Source: Microbulbifer rhizosphaerae (GTDB lineage Bacteria; Pseudomonadota; Gammaproteobacteria; Pseudomonadales; Cellvibrionaceae). Taken from it: DNA of 64,000 bases. The stretch spans positions 346,500 to 410,499 of the forward strand of contig NZ_JACHWZ010000002.1 in NCBI RefSeq assembly GCF_014191725.1, in the 5' to 3' direction. Shown here in pieces: positions 45,815 to 53,619 of the stretch. The notes beneath the pieces are model-generated. The model ran no database searches. It was not told the origin of the DNA and saw only the letters and a list, made by a program, of their open reading frames with translations. The translations under genes and the position numbers were made by a program. Each line of letters starts with the position of its first letter. The first letter of the stretch is position 1.

Positions 45815-46153
45815 ATGAAAAGATACTTAATCGGCTGTTTGACCTTGCTCCTCTCGGCCAACGCGGCGTCCTGGGCTGATCAGGATGGTCCCTTTACTAT
45901 TTCAAGCATGCGAGTGGGAGCTCAAGGTGTTTATGTAGCGCTTTCTCCAGCGCCAGCTGCTTGTGGTGGCGGTTCCCAGTATAGAATGCATGCTGTTGTC
46001 TCGCCCAGTAATGCAGCTTATAAAGAACTCACCAGTAGCCTTCTGTCTGCCTACATCGCAGGTAAGAAGATTCGCACAATCTGGGTAACTGGCAATCAAT
46101 GCTCGAACGCATCCATTCTCACTCTGGACATGATCGAACTCCAACATCAGTAA
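45815..46153 (+). CDS. Small secreted protein, island paralogue D
   Basis: A 112-residue exported protein: signal peptide (GCLTLLLSANAASWA), then FTISSMRVGAQGVYVALSP, Cys-Gly-Gly-Gly, the family helix YKELTSSLLSAYIAGKKIRT and a late Cys (GNQCSNASILTLDMI). Fourth member of the local family. Function unknown. Confidence 0.75.
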   Translation: MKRYLIGCLTLLLSANAASWADQDGPFTISSMRVGAQGVYVALSPAPAACGGGSQYRMHAVVSPSNAAYKELTSSLLSAYIAGKKIRTIWVTGNQCSNASILTLDMIELQHQ

Positions 46154-46285
46154 AAGCCTTAATGAGACGTATCAGCGGAAGCCAAATGCTGTGCATCCGC
46201 CTCCGCCGTGCTTGGCGTTTGCCTCAAAGGAATGGTCCACTGGCTAAAGCAGGCGCTGGCCTGTCTGGAATGATGCTGGCTTCGG

Positions 46286-46494
46286 CCTTCCACCGGGTAC
46301 TCGCCGTGCTGAAGCAGGGCCGCGAACTGGCACGCCAAATGAAGCTGATCCCGTTGCGGGAAGGCAAGAAGGCTGGCCGGCAAGGGCCACCGCCTATGTG
46401 TATGAGCAGGGCGTGTGTAACCTGCCCGCCCAGGACAGCGCGATATTCCCCCGACAGATCCGCAAGATCGGGCCCCTAATGGAAGAGGGATTGA
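46286..46494 (+). pseudogene. Duplicated, decayed 3' end of the DUF255 gene
   Basis: The sequence parallels bases 40182-40386 of the DUF255 gene nearly base for base (ACCGGGTACTCGCCGTG..., GCAGGGCCGCGAACTGG..., CGACAGATCCGCAAG), with substitutions and small indels that break the frame (one extra or lost base around AAGGCTGGCCGG). It ends at the equivalent GATTGA. It marks one end of a segmental duplication around the island. Confidence 0.85.
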
Positions 46495-46555
46495 TTCGGT
46501 CGGAATTGGGAGGCTCCTCGCGATGGAGGCGAGATAATCCCCTTCCCAAGCTCCT

Positions 46556-46885
46556 CTAGGACGCGCAATCGATGCAACGGGTGACGGTCGGGTCGAAACT
46601 CAGCCGGGCAAAGGAAATCTCTTCGCCACAGGCATAGCAGTAGCCGTAGTCGCCGGATTCGATCCGCTTCAAGGCCCCTTCAATGGCCAGCCCCTGGCGC
46701 TCCCGGCGCCGCCCGGCTTCCAGTGCGATCTGCTGCGCCTGCAGGGCATCCATACGCGAAAGCCTGCCCATGCGGCTCTGGTCGAGTTCGACGGTTTCAC
46801 CCTGCCCGGAATCCGTCTCCGCCTCAAGCGCCGCCTTCATCTGAAGCAGCTTCGCTTTGAGTCTCCGCTCCTGATCACCGTCCAT
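46556..46885 (-). CDS. DksA/TraR-family C4 zinc-finger protein
   Basis: A 109-residue DksA/TraR-like protein. An N-terminal coiled coil ([20 protein letters not shown]) is followed by the zinc finger [17 protein letters not shown]...CIDC (C-x2-C-x17-C-x2-C, about residues 85-108). Members bind RNA polymerase in the secondary channel or act as small regulators. The ATG at 46885 gives the usual short N-terminus; the open frame extends into the duplicated intergenic region. It is divergent from a bufA1 gene, a pairing that occurs again, in decayed form, at 49232. Confidence 0.85.
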   Translation of the reverse strand: MDGDQERRLKAKLLQMKAALEAETDSGQGETVELDQSRMGRLSRMDALQAQQIALEAGRRRERQGLAIEGALKRIESGDYGYCYACGEEISFARLSFDPTVTRCIDCAS

Positions 46886-47112
46886 ACGTGCTCCCCGCAA
46901 ATGAGCTGAATGTCGCTGATTTCGACGACGGCGGCAATAGCCCGTCACTCAAGCTAATAATTTCACACCAAAAGCGACGAAACGGTCTCAATATCTACAC
47001 TTTAGATGTAACGAGCCGTTCTCCGGCTGCTATGAAATATTCGGGAACTCCCGGTCTGCCTGGCCAGGGGGACGCCGATGACTTCCAATCCACATCGAAC
47101 AGGAGCACGAAC

Positions 47113-47493
47113 ATGAATCGCAAGTTGACCCCCGCTTCCCTGGCCCTCGCCCTGAGCGCCGCGGTAGCGATCGCCACCCTGCCATCCTGTGATCGCAGAG
47201 ACGACGAAAAAGACATGGAAAGAGGCATGGAAAACGGCATGCAGAAAGGCAGGGAAAATGGCATGACGGATATGAAAGATAAGAAAAACATGGAGAAATG
47301 CTACGGCGTGGCCCTGGCCGGCAAGAATGACTGCAAGGCCGGCCCCGGCACCACCTGCTCGGGCAGTTCCACAACGGATTACCAGGGCAACGCGTGGAAA
47401 TACGTGCCCAAGGGCACCTGTGAGCAAATCCCCTCCGCCACCTCGCCCACAGGCAAGGGCCAGCTTGAGGAGTTCGACGAGAAGAGTGCCTGA
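47113..47493 (+). CDS. bufA1: BufA1-type bufferin precursor (DUF2282), copy 2, with Met-rich insertion
   Basis: A 126-residue exported precursor of a bufferin, the metal-sequestering RiPP-type metallophores recently assigned to DUF2282. Signal peptide ([16 protein letters not shown], possible lipobox LPSC), then an unusual charged Met-rich insertion ([19 protein letters not shown], residues about 31-55), then the conserved core [39 protein letters not shown] with four Cys. In the family these Cys are modified by an MNIO enzyme (BufB) with BufC; neither gene is in the window. A TGTAACG box lies at 47007 but its CGAC partner is not conserved. Confidence 0.86.
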   Translation: MNRKLTPASLALALSAAVAIATLPSCDRRDDEKDMERGMENGMQKGRENGMTDMKDKKNMEKCYGVALAGKNDCKAGPGTTCSGSSTTDYQGNAWKYVPKGTCEQIPSATSPTGKGQLEEFDEKSA

Positions 47494-47597
47494 ACCGGTG
47501 GGGAGCGCTGCAGATATTCGCGGGCTCGCGTTCACCCTGCAGCGCTCTCCACTCGCGGCAAACATTGACTAAACACCAACATAGGGAGTGTTTGTGT

Positions 47598-48007
47598 ATG
47601 GCACTCCATACACTAACCGGTAATCAGACAATCAGTTGGAAAGGTATATTCTGGAGCGGGCTCATTGCCGGCATCGCGGCATCGTATTCCTGCTGCAGGA
47701 AATGCTGTTCATGGGGGCAAGCCTGTGGGGCCCACCACGCATGATCGCGGCAATAGTATTGGGGCGCGAAGTTCTACCACCTCCAGCCTCTTTTGCGATA
47801 GGCATTGTAATAACGGCAATGGTGATTCATTTCATTCTGGCCTGGATATATGCCGCAGTTTTCGCTTGGCTATGCGGTGGCTTGGGCACAGGTACTGCAG
47901 TCGGGGTGGGCGCCCTCTACGGCTTGGTCATTTACCTCGTTGGCGGCTATCCCTCACTGCGCGGTTATCCTTCTCGGGGAGATCCGCTGGCTGGTCACCA
48001 ACGCTGA
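47598..48007 (+). pseudogene. Small four-helix membrane protein gene, frameshifted by an 8-bp tandem duplication
   Basis: The ATG at 47598 starts a frame reading SWKGIFWSGLIAGI, then breaks exactly where CGGCATCG is repeated in tandem (47669-47684). Removing one 8-bp unit joins it to IVFLLQEMLFMGASLWGPPRM, IGIVITAMVIHFILAWIYAAV and GVGALYGLVIYLV, the pattern of a conserved small membrane protein. The C-terminus after GLVIYLV also loses homology. A reversible slippage event is possible but nothing shows it. Confidence 0.7.
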
Positions 48008-48131
48008 TGCCGATCGTCAGCAAGTTCTTTGGCATAAAAGGCCATCTGATGGCCCCTCCACGAGTCTGACGACGCATCTTTGCTGGAGCGCTGCTGGGCT
48101 GGAGCCAAGGCGGTGAAACATTTCGGAGGCA

Positions 48132-48953
48132 ATGCAGGTGGCTAGCAACAGGGTAGTTGTGGATGGAATTAACATGAGATGGGAGGAGGGAGGCGAGGGC
48201 GTGCCGGTCGTCCTTATACACGGAATCCCCACCAGTCCCGCGCTATGGCGCCACGTTGTGCCTAGAATTAATGGAGCTCGCTGCCTTGCCTGGGAGATGG
48301 TCGGCTACGGCGCCTCCATCCCTGAGGGGCTCGACCGGGACATTTCCATAGCTCGGCAGGCCGACTATCTCGTAAGCTGGCTTAAACATCTGGGAATCGA
48401 GCAGGCTATTCTCGCCGGCCACGATCTTGGCGGGGGAGTGGCTCAGATCGCTGCCGTACGGCACCCCGGGCTATTCCGCGGTCTCTTCCTGACCAACGCA
48501 ATCGGTTATGACTCCTGGCCCATCCCGAGCGTGAAGGCTATGCGTATGGCAGGACCAGTTGTGCGTCATCTGCCCGACCCTGCTTTCAGGCAGGTTTTCC
48601 GGACCTTTATTCACCGCGGTCACGATGACAGCGCCGCGGCGGATGAAGCCGTAGAGGTGCACTGGTCCCATTACGATCATCATGACGGTGCCGCCGCTTT
48701 CGTCCGCCAGGTGGATTCGCTCAATGTGCAGGACACCTTGGCTGTCGCGAATGACTTGCCGAAACTGGGGCTCCCCGCCCGTATCGCCTGGGGCGCTGCG
48801 GATCAGTTCCAGAAAATTGAGTACGGGGAACGCTTTGCACATGATCTTTCCGCATCGCTACACCGGATCGAAGGTGGAAAACATTTCACGCCCGAGGACC
48901 ATCCCGAGGTTATTGCGCAAGAGATCAACCAGTTGCTTGCGGATGTGAAGTAG
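48132..48953 (+). CDS. Alpha/beta hydrolase with Asp nucleophile (haloalkane dehalogenase/epoxide hydrolase-like)
   Basis: A 273-residue alpha/beta-hydrolase, no signal peptide. Oxyanion region LIHGIPTSPALWR, nucleophile elbow AGHDLGGGVAQ (Asp about residue 101), and catalytic His in EGGKHFTPED near the C-terminus. An Asp nucleophile points to dehalogenase or epoxide-hydrolase chemistry rather than esterase. The ATG at 48132 is close to GGAGG; the GTG at 48138 has better spacing, so the true start is uncertain by two codons. Stand-alone gene; bases 48954-49231 hold nothing I can support. Confidence 0.86.
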   Translation: MQVASNRVVVDGINMRWEEGGEGVPVVLIHGIPTSPALWRHVVPRINGARCLAWEMVGYGASIPEGLDRDISIARQADYLVSWLKHLGIEQAILAGHDLGGGVAQIAAVRHPGLFRGLFLTNAIGYDSWPIPSVKAMRMAGPVVRHLPDPAFRQVFRTFIHRGHDDSAAADEAVEVHWSHYDHHDGAAAFVRQVDSLNVQDTLAVANDLPKLGLPARIAWGAADQFQKIEYGERFAHDLSASLHRIEGGKHFTPEDHPEVIAQEINQLLADVK

Positions 48954-49231
48954 TGGCAGGCATAGGAATGGACTTGATGAGCACTCCTTGAGGAGAGAGG
49001 CGGCAATGAAAATGCAATTGCCTGATTCAGCAGTACTTACCCTAAAGGGATGGCAGCAGTCACTTTTCCACATAATCGGAAGTCGCCAACTCGTGTAGGG
49101 CGAAACTTGTGTTCGCCCTTTCGGCGGCGCGCTATACACAAACCGGTGCCACTGGAATTCACCGTGGCCTGGTGCCTCAACCACAGGGCACCGCCAACAT
49201 CCCGTTAACGCGATCCCGTACCTCTCCGACG

Positions 49232-49541
49232 CTAAGACGCGCAATCGACGCAACGCGTGATGGTTGAATCGAAACTCAACCGCGCAAAGGAGATCTCTTC
49301 GCCGCAGGCATAGCAGTAGCCGTAGTCGCCGGATTCGATCCGCTTCAAGGCCCCTTCAATGGCCAACCACTGGCGCTCCCGGCGCCGCCCGGCTTCCAGC
49401 GCGACCTGCTGCGCCTGTAGGACACATGCGGCTCTGGTCGAGTTCGACAGTTTCGGCCTGGCCGGAGTCCGTTTCTGCCGCCAGTGCCGCTTTCATTCGC
49501 AACAGCTTCGATTTGAGTATCTGTATCGGATCGCTGTCCAT
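49232..49541 (-). pseudogene. DksA/TraR-like gene, copy 3, frameshifted
   Basis: Near-identical to the gene at 46556-46885 but 20 bases shorter overall (310 instead of 330). The N-terminal half (KSKLLRMKAALAAETDSGQAE) and the zinc finger ([16 protein letters not shown]) are in different frames because about 20 bases around the GRLSRMDAL codons are lost. It is divergent from the intact bufA1 at 49753, as in copy 2. Confidence 0.85.
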
Positions 49542-49652
49542 ACGGCCTTCCCACAAATAAGCCGAATATCTTTGATTTCCGCGGCAACAACAATAGCCTA
49601 TCGGCCAGGTTGGCTATATTCATTAAGTGAAAGCGTGGCATCTATATCTGGA

Positions 49653-49679
49653 TGTAGCAGGACACAATTTCGCCGCGAC
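49653..49679 (+). promoter_or_regulatory. ECF-type promoter upstream of bufA1 copy 3
   Basis: TGTAGCA, 16 nt, CGAC, 73 bases before the bufA1 start. It matches the motif found upstream of the ECF sigma gene, the AhpD-like gene and the arsS operon (TGTAACA-16-CGAC). Confidence 0.65.
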
Positions 49680-49752
49680 GAAGAATTCGGAACCGCCCGG
49701 TCCGCCGGGTTGGCCCCGATGTCTCCCTTCATTAGTGAACAGGAGCTCGTTC

Positions 49753-50049
49753 ATGAACCGAAGACTCACCTCCACTTCCCTGGCCTTCGCACTGAGTGCC
49801 GCGGTGGCCTTCGCCGCCGCGCCGGCAGCCGCCGTAGAGAAAAACAAGGAGAAATGCTACGGCGTGGCCCTGGCCGGCAAGAACGACTGCGCGGCCGGGC
49901 CCGGTACCACCTGCTCGGGCACTTCCAAGAGGGACTACCAGGGCAACGCCTGGAAATACGTGTCAAAGGGCACCTGTAAAAAGACCTCTTCCCCCACCTC
50001 TCCCACCGGCTACGGCCAGCTCAGCGAGTTCAAAGAAAAAAAATCCTGA
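49753..50049 (+). CDS. bufA1: BufA1-type bufferin precursor (DUF2282), copy 3
   Basis: A 98-residue exported precursor with a clean signal peptide ([18 protein letters not shown]) and the bufferin core [39 protein letters not shown] with four Cys, followed by a short basic tail. The family is known to become a copper-binding periplasmic peptide after Cys modification by BufB/BufC. Here the next gene is a DoxX protein (BufD-like) but bufB and bufC are absent from the window, so modification would have to come from elsewhere or not occur. ATG at 49753 with AGGAGC upstream. Confidence 0.9.
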   Translation: MNRRLTSTSLAFALSAAVAFAAAPAAAVEKNKEKCYGVALAGKNDCAAGPGTTCSGTSKRDYQGNAWKYVSKGTCKKTSSPTSPTGYGQLSEFKEKKS

Positions 50050-50201
50050 GGCCGGACGAGAGCGCCGCGAGATGACCGCTCCTCCCGTGGCGCTCCCACC
50101 CGCGGCAGTTGCTGCACAGTTGCCACTGGTGTGGAGGCTCACGCCCCGGTATTTCGTTCACTGCTCACGGCAATCGAAAAATAACGAGAGGAATTCAACT
50201 C

Positions 50202-50699
50202 ATGGCAATTTTCCATTCCCTGTGCCGCCTCGCCAACCGCTTTCGGGAGTGGCTGGGCCGCATCCCCTACAGCCTGATCGCGCTGCTGGGCCGATTCGCC
50301 ATCGCCGGCGTCTTCTGGAAGTCCGGACAGACCAAAGTCGAAGGTTTTGCCGTAGACCTGGTCGACGGCACATTTCAGTTGGGATGGCCGCACCTGTCCG
50401 AATCGGCGGGGGACCTGTTCCGCGACGAATACCAATTGCCGCTGATTTCCCCGAAGCTCGGCGCCTTGCTGGCCGCCACCGCCGAGCACCTGTTTCCGCT
50501 GATGCTGCTGTTCGGTCTGGGCACATGCTTCGCCGCCCTGGCGCTACTGGTGATGACCGCGGTGATCCAGGTGTTCGTTTACCCGGGCGCCTGGCCGACC
50601 CACGGCACCTGGGCGGCGATATTCCTAATGCTGATGGCCATGGGGCCGGGGCGCCTCTCCCTGGATTGCTTGCTGGCGCGGCATTTCGGCGGGAGATAA
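50202..50699 (+). CDS. DoxX-family membrane protein, BufD-like
   Basis: A 165-residue inner-membrane protein with four hydrophobic segments and the DoxX pattern (LIALLGRFAIAGVFWKSGQTK, LISPKLGALLAATAEHLFPLMLL, VMTAVIQVFVYPGAW). DoxX proteins often close bufferin operons (BufD). The open frame begins at 50109, but the ATG at 50202 follows a GAGAGGA site. It lies 152 bases after bufA1; the gap, where bufB and bufC would normally be, is too short for any gene. Confidence 0.87.
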   Translation: MAIFHSLCRLANRFREWLGRIPYSLIALLGRFAIAGVFWKSGQTKVEGFAVDLVDGTFQLGWPHLSESAGDLFRDEYQLPLISPKLGALLAATAEHLFPLMLLFGLGTCFAALALLVMTAVIQVFVYPGAWPTHGTWAAIFLMLMAMGPGRLSLDCLLARHFGGR

Positions 50700-50702
50700 G
50701 GG

Positions 50703-51455
50703 GTGAATCGCTTGCTGAACAATCTCGGGAAATGGCTGGCGCGCTACCTTGAGAAACCCCACCGAGCTCACGCCGCCGCCGCGGCCACGCCCATCGAGCA
50801 ATTGCGCGCCTGCCTTCAGCCGGCGGATGTGCTGCTGGTGGAGGGCAACACCCGCTTCAGCACCGCGATCAAATACCTCACCCAATCCACTTGGTCCCAC
50901 GCAGCCCTCTATGTGGGCGGCGATGAGCAGAACTGCTTTGTGGAGGCGGATACGCTGGAGGGGGTGCGCAGCGTCGGGCTGGAGCAATTCGCCGGTATGC
51001 ACACGCGCATCTGCCGTCCCCATGGGTTGACGGAAGACGATCGCCGCCTGGTGATCGACTATGCAATCGAGCGTATCGGCTACCGGTACGACTTGCGCAA
51101 TATTTTCGATCTGGCCCGCTACCTGCTGCCCACGCCGCCGGTGCCCTCGCGCTACCGGCGGCGCATGATCGCGCTCGGCAGCGGCGATCCTTCGCGGGCC
51201 ATCTGTTCCACGCTGATCGCCCAGGCCTTCCAGTCGATCAGCTATCCCATATTGCCGCTGGTGGAGCAGCTGCCGGTGGAGACCGAGGGCTGTCGCAACT
51301 GCAGCAGGGAGCTGTTCCATATCCGCCACCACAGTCTCTTCACCCCGCGGGATTTCGATGTATCACCCTACTTTTCGGTGATCAAACCTACCCTGGAAAG
51401 CGATTTCGATTTTCACCGGATTGTGTGGCGCAAGGCCCCGATGGACGGCGAATAA
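50703..51455 (+). CDS. YiiX/YebB-like NlpC/P60-type papain-fold hydrolase
   Basis: A 250-residue permuted papain-like (YiiX/lecithin:retinol-like) hydrolase, starting at GTG 3 bases after the DoxX stop. The active-site His is in QSTWSHAALYVGG (about residue 67) and the Cys in AICSTLIAQAFQS (about 162), in the permuted order. Substrate not known; such proteins cleave peptide or amide bonds in cell-wall or lipid compounds. Cytoplasmic or membrane-associated, no clear signal peptide. Confidence 0.84.
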   Translation: MNRLLNNLGKWLARYLEKPHRAHAAAAATPIEQLRACLQPADVLLVEGNTRFSTAIKYLTQSTWSHAALYVGGDEQNCFVEADTLEGVRSVGLEQFAGMHTRICRPHGLTEDDRRLVIDYAIERIGYRYDLRNIFDLARYLLPTPPVPSRYRRRMIALGSGDPSRAICSTLIAQAFQSISYPILPLVEQLPVETEGCRNCSRELFHIRHHSLFTPRDFDVSPYFSVIKPTLESDFDFHRIVWRKAPMDGE

Positions 51456-51577
51456 GCCCTCCGCCTGCAGAATTCCGTCCCAGTCGTCGGTACTGCTCTC
51501 TATTCGATGGCAATAACATCGATCAGGGCAAAACAAATCCATAATCCACAGGCGGAAATGCCATATTCCTGGCCGCG

Positions 51578-52081
51578 ATGCTCGCGCTTTCCCCGCTGGC
51601 ACACGCGAAAAAGGTCAATTGGTTTGATGATCAGGCTGCGGCCAGCAGTAGCGGAACACCTTTGATCAAGGTTGATTTCAGCGAGCAGCGCGCTTATTTC
51701 TATAAGGGAGGAAAGCTGATTGGCGTTTCCAGGGCGTCATCCGGCAAGCCCGGCTTCGCGACGCGGCCGGGGCATTTCCGCGTGCTGTCGAAACACCCCA
51801 GGCATCGTTCGAGTATTTACGGCAGTTTTGTCCAGCACGGGAGCGGCCGGGTCATCAGGGCGAATGTGAACACCAGAAAACACCGCCGCCCGCCGGGTAC
51901 TTACTATCGCGGCGCCAAGATGCATTACTACATCCGATTCAACAGCGGTATCGGTTTCCATGCCTCCGGCAATGTACCCAACCGCCCGGCTTCGCACGGT
52001 TGCGTGCGCCTGCCGCCGGAAATGGCGCGCAAGTTTTATCGGCACGCACCGGTGGGCACACGGGTGACCATCACCCACTGA
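51578..52081 (+). CDS. L,D-transpeptidase (YkuD domain)
   Basis: A 167-residue YkuD protein forming 3-3 peptidoglycan or lipoprotein crosslinks. Catalytic motif HASGNVPNRPASHGCVRLP: His about residue 128, Cys about 142. The only in-frame ATG leaves a very short signal sequence (MLALSPLAHA); the preceding codons (AIFLAA) would complete it but no standard start lies upstream, so the 5' end may be frameshifted or use a rare start. It is the last plus-strand gene before the divergent sigma-factor block. Confidence 0.82.
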   Translation: MLALSPLAHAKKVNWFDDQAAASSSGTPLIKVDFSEQRAYFYKGGKLIGVSRASSGKPGFATRPGHFRVLSKHPRHRSSIYGSFVQHGSGRVIRANVNTRKHRRPPGTYYRGAKMHYYIRFNSGIGFHASGNVPNRPASHGCVRLPPEMARKFYRHAPVGTRVTITH

Positions 52082-52116
52082 TTACTTTATCCGAGGGGAA
52101 CTTTGGGGTAGCGGTA

Positions 52117-52341
52117 TCAGGAGTCCCCGTCCCCTGACCTCCCCTCGGTCTTTTCGGGCTCTTCCATCCCGGCGCCCAGAGTATAGGCGCGGCTGATTTT
52201 GCGCAGAGTCTGTATCTGCCGACCGAAATTGCGGCAACCAACGCACATAGCGGTGTGGAATTTCAGACTCGCGAGCTCGCTGAGGGAAAGTTCCCGCTCC
52301 TGGGCTTCCGAGAGCAGCCGCGTGGCGTGGCGGCAGTTCAC
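52117..52341 (-). CDS. Zinc-binding anti-sigma factor
   Basis: A 74-residue anti-sigma factor with the HxxxCxxC zinc motif (HTAMCVGCRNF, about residues 29-39), which makes it a ZAS-type protein. It starts at GTG 52341 after GGAGGG, overlapping the sigma-gene stop by GTGA. Cytoplasmic; no transmembrane helix. It should hold the partner sigma factor inactive until a thiol/metal signal releases it; the sensed signal is inferred from the ZAS motif. Confidence 0.82.
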   Translation of the reverse strand: MNCRHATRLLSEAQERELSLSELASLKFHTAMCVGCRNFGRQIQTLRKISRAYTLGAGMEEPEKTEGRSGDGDS

Positions 52342-52955
52342 CGGGACGACCCTCCGTATGACAATTCTCCGCGCAGGAACCAGTGGTTCTCGAGGCATTC
52401 GCGCAGCCGCAGGCGTGCCCGGTGCAGAGTCACGTTAAGGTTGCTGACGGTGATATCCGCAGCCGCACAGATTTCCCGGCTCTCCAACTCGATAAATTCC
52501 CGCATCATAAACACCCGTGCCTGCCGGCCGGGCAGGTGATCGAGACAGGTTTCGAACACCCGCCAGAAATGCTTGTCGTGTAGCGCCGACTCCGGGTCCG
52601 CCCAGTGCACCGGCCGCTCGGCAGCGTGCCAGTAGCCGCGCTCGTCGAACAGCTCGTCGAAGCTTTCTTCCCCGTCGCCCACCAGTTGGTTCGCCTCCAC
52701 CGTGCGACTCCGCTTGCGCAGGGTATCCGCGATCTTGTTTTTGAGAATGGCGAACACCCAGGTCTTCAGCGCGGCGCGGCCCCCGAAGCTGCGGGCGTTT
52801 TTCAGCGCTCCCATCAAAGCCTCCTGCACCGCGTCTTCCGCCAGCTGTGGGTCCCCCAGTTGCAGGCTGGCGAAGCGGTGCATCTGGCTGCGCAGATCGC
52901 GCAGGAGGCCCTCTTCGGCCAGAACCTTTGCCGGGTCGGTATCGTCGATATGCAT
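52338..52955 (-). CDS. ECF RNA polymerase sigma factor (first locus)
   Basis: A 205-residue ECF sigma factor: region 2 (LAEDAVQEALMGALKN, KTWVFAILKNKIADTLRKR) and region 4 (REICAAADITVSNLNVTLHRARLRLRECL). The start at ATG 52955 has AAAGGAA; upstream codons to 52982 have no homology. Its own promoter region carries TGTAACA-16-CGAC, found again before three other operons nearby, so it is the best candidate to recognise that motif. The -10-like CGAC lies only 13 bases from the ATG, implying a very short leader. Confidence 0.9.
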   Translation of the reverse strand: MHIDDTDPAKVLAEEGLLRDLRSQMHRFASLQLGDPQLAEDAVQEALMGALKNARSFGGRAALKTWVFAILKNKIADTLRKRSRTVEANQLVGDGEESFDELFDERGYWHAAERPVHWADPESALHDKHFWRVFETCLDHLPGRQARVFMMREFIELESREICAAADITVSNLNVTLHRARLRLRECLENHWFLRGELSYGGSSR

Positions 52956-52968
52956 TGTTCTTCCTTTG

Positions 52969-52995
52969 GTCGCGCCGGCCACCGGCCTTGTTACA
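52969..52995 (-). promoter_or_regulatory. Putative ECF promoter, autoregulatory for the first sigma gene
   Basis: On the minus strand: TGTAACA, 16 nt, CGAC. It matches the elements at 49653, 55953 and 56014 exactly in spacing. Confidence 0.65.
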
Positions 52996-53001
52996 GTGTT
53001 T

Positions 53002-53619
53002 TTAAACGGGCGTGGGGGCGGCGGTTTGTGCCCGCGCCATCACCACGCCGCGCTCCACCCAGATGCGAATTTCCACCCCCTGCCTGACCAGTGTGAGCGG
53101 TCGTTCCTGCAACCCCTGGGGCAAGTCGCCGAACCGCTGCGGGTCGTAAGCGGCCTGGTAGAAGGTAACCAGTGAACCGTCCGGGGTGAGGAACATCAGC
53201 TGTGTGGCAATGGCACCCTGCAGCGTGCAGTAGCGCGCACCCAACAGGGTGAGCCCATTCGCCGCGTCGGGCCTCACCGGAACAAAGTCGAGGCGCTGGA
53301 GCCTGGAGCGCACCCGCTGCATGGACGAGGTCTCGATATCCAGCGGGTGCAGGTGGATATGGTTGGTGGTGACCTCTTCGGCAATGCGCCCCGGAACAAC
53401 ACCGCTGACCGTGTGCCAGGAGAACCAGACTCCGAACGACAACAACAGCGCTGCCGCACTCGCCAGCCAGGCGCGTCGCCGGTTCTGCCCGGTGCGCGTC
53501 CCGCGGCTATCCAGCGAACGTTGCAGTTGGGCGTATTGGCGATCGTCCAGGCGATCCCGTTCCAGCATCTGTTTCAGCTGTGGGCGCAGTGGGCCGCGCC
53601 CTTTCGATACTTCAGTCAT
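53002..53619 (-). CDS. Transmembrane anti-sigma-like protein (second locus)
   Basis: A 205-residue protein with an N-terminal cytoplasmic part (RPQLKQMLERDRLDDRQ), one transmembrane helix (AWLASAAALLLSFGVWFSW, about residues 50-68) and a periplasmic domain. It overlaps the 3' end of the second ECF sigma gene by 8 bases and the ATG at 53619 follows GGGGGGAA, so it is probably its membrane anti-sigma factor (RsiW/DUF3379-like layout). The periplasmic domain is not one I recognise. Confidence 0.72.
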   Translation of the reverse strand: MTEVSKGRGPLRPQLKQMLERDRLDDRQYAQLQRSLDSRGTRTGQNRRRAWLASAAALLLSFGVWFSWHTVSGVVPGRIAEEVTTNHIHLHPLDIETSSMQRVRSRLQRLDFVPVRPDAANGLTLLGARYCTLQGAIATQLMFLTPDGSLVTFYQAAYDPQRFGDLPQGLQERPLTLVRQGVEIRIWVERGVVMARAQTAAPTPV

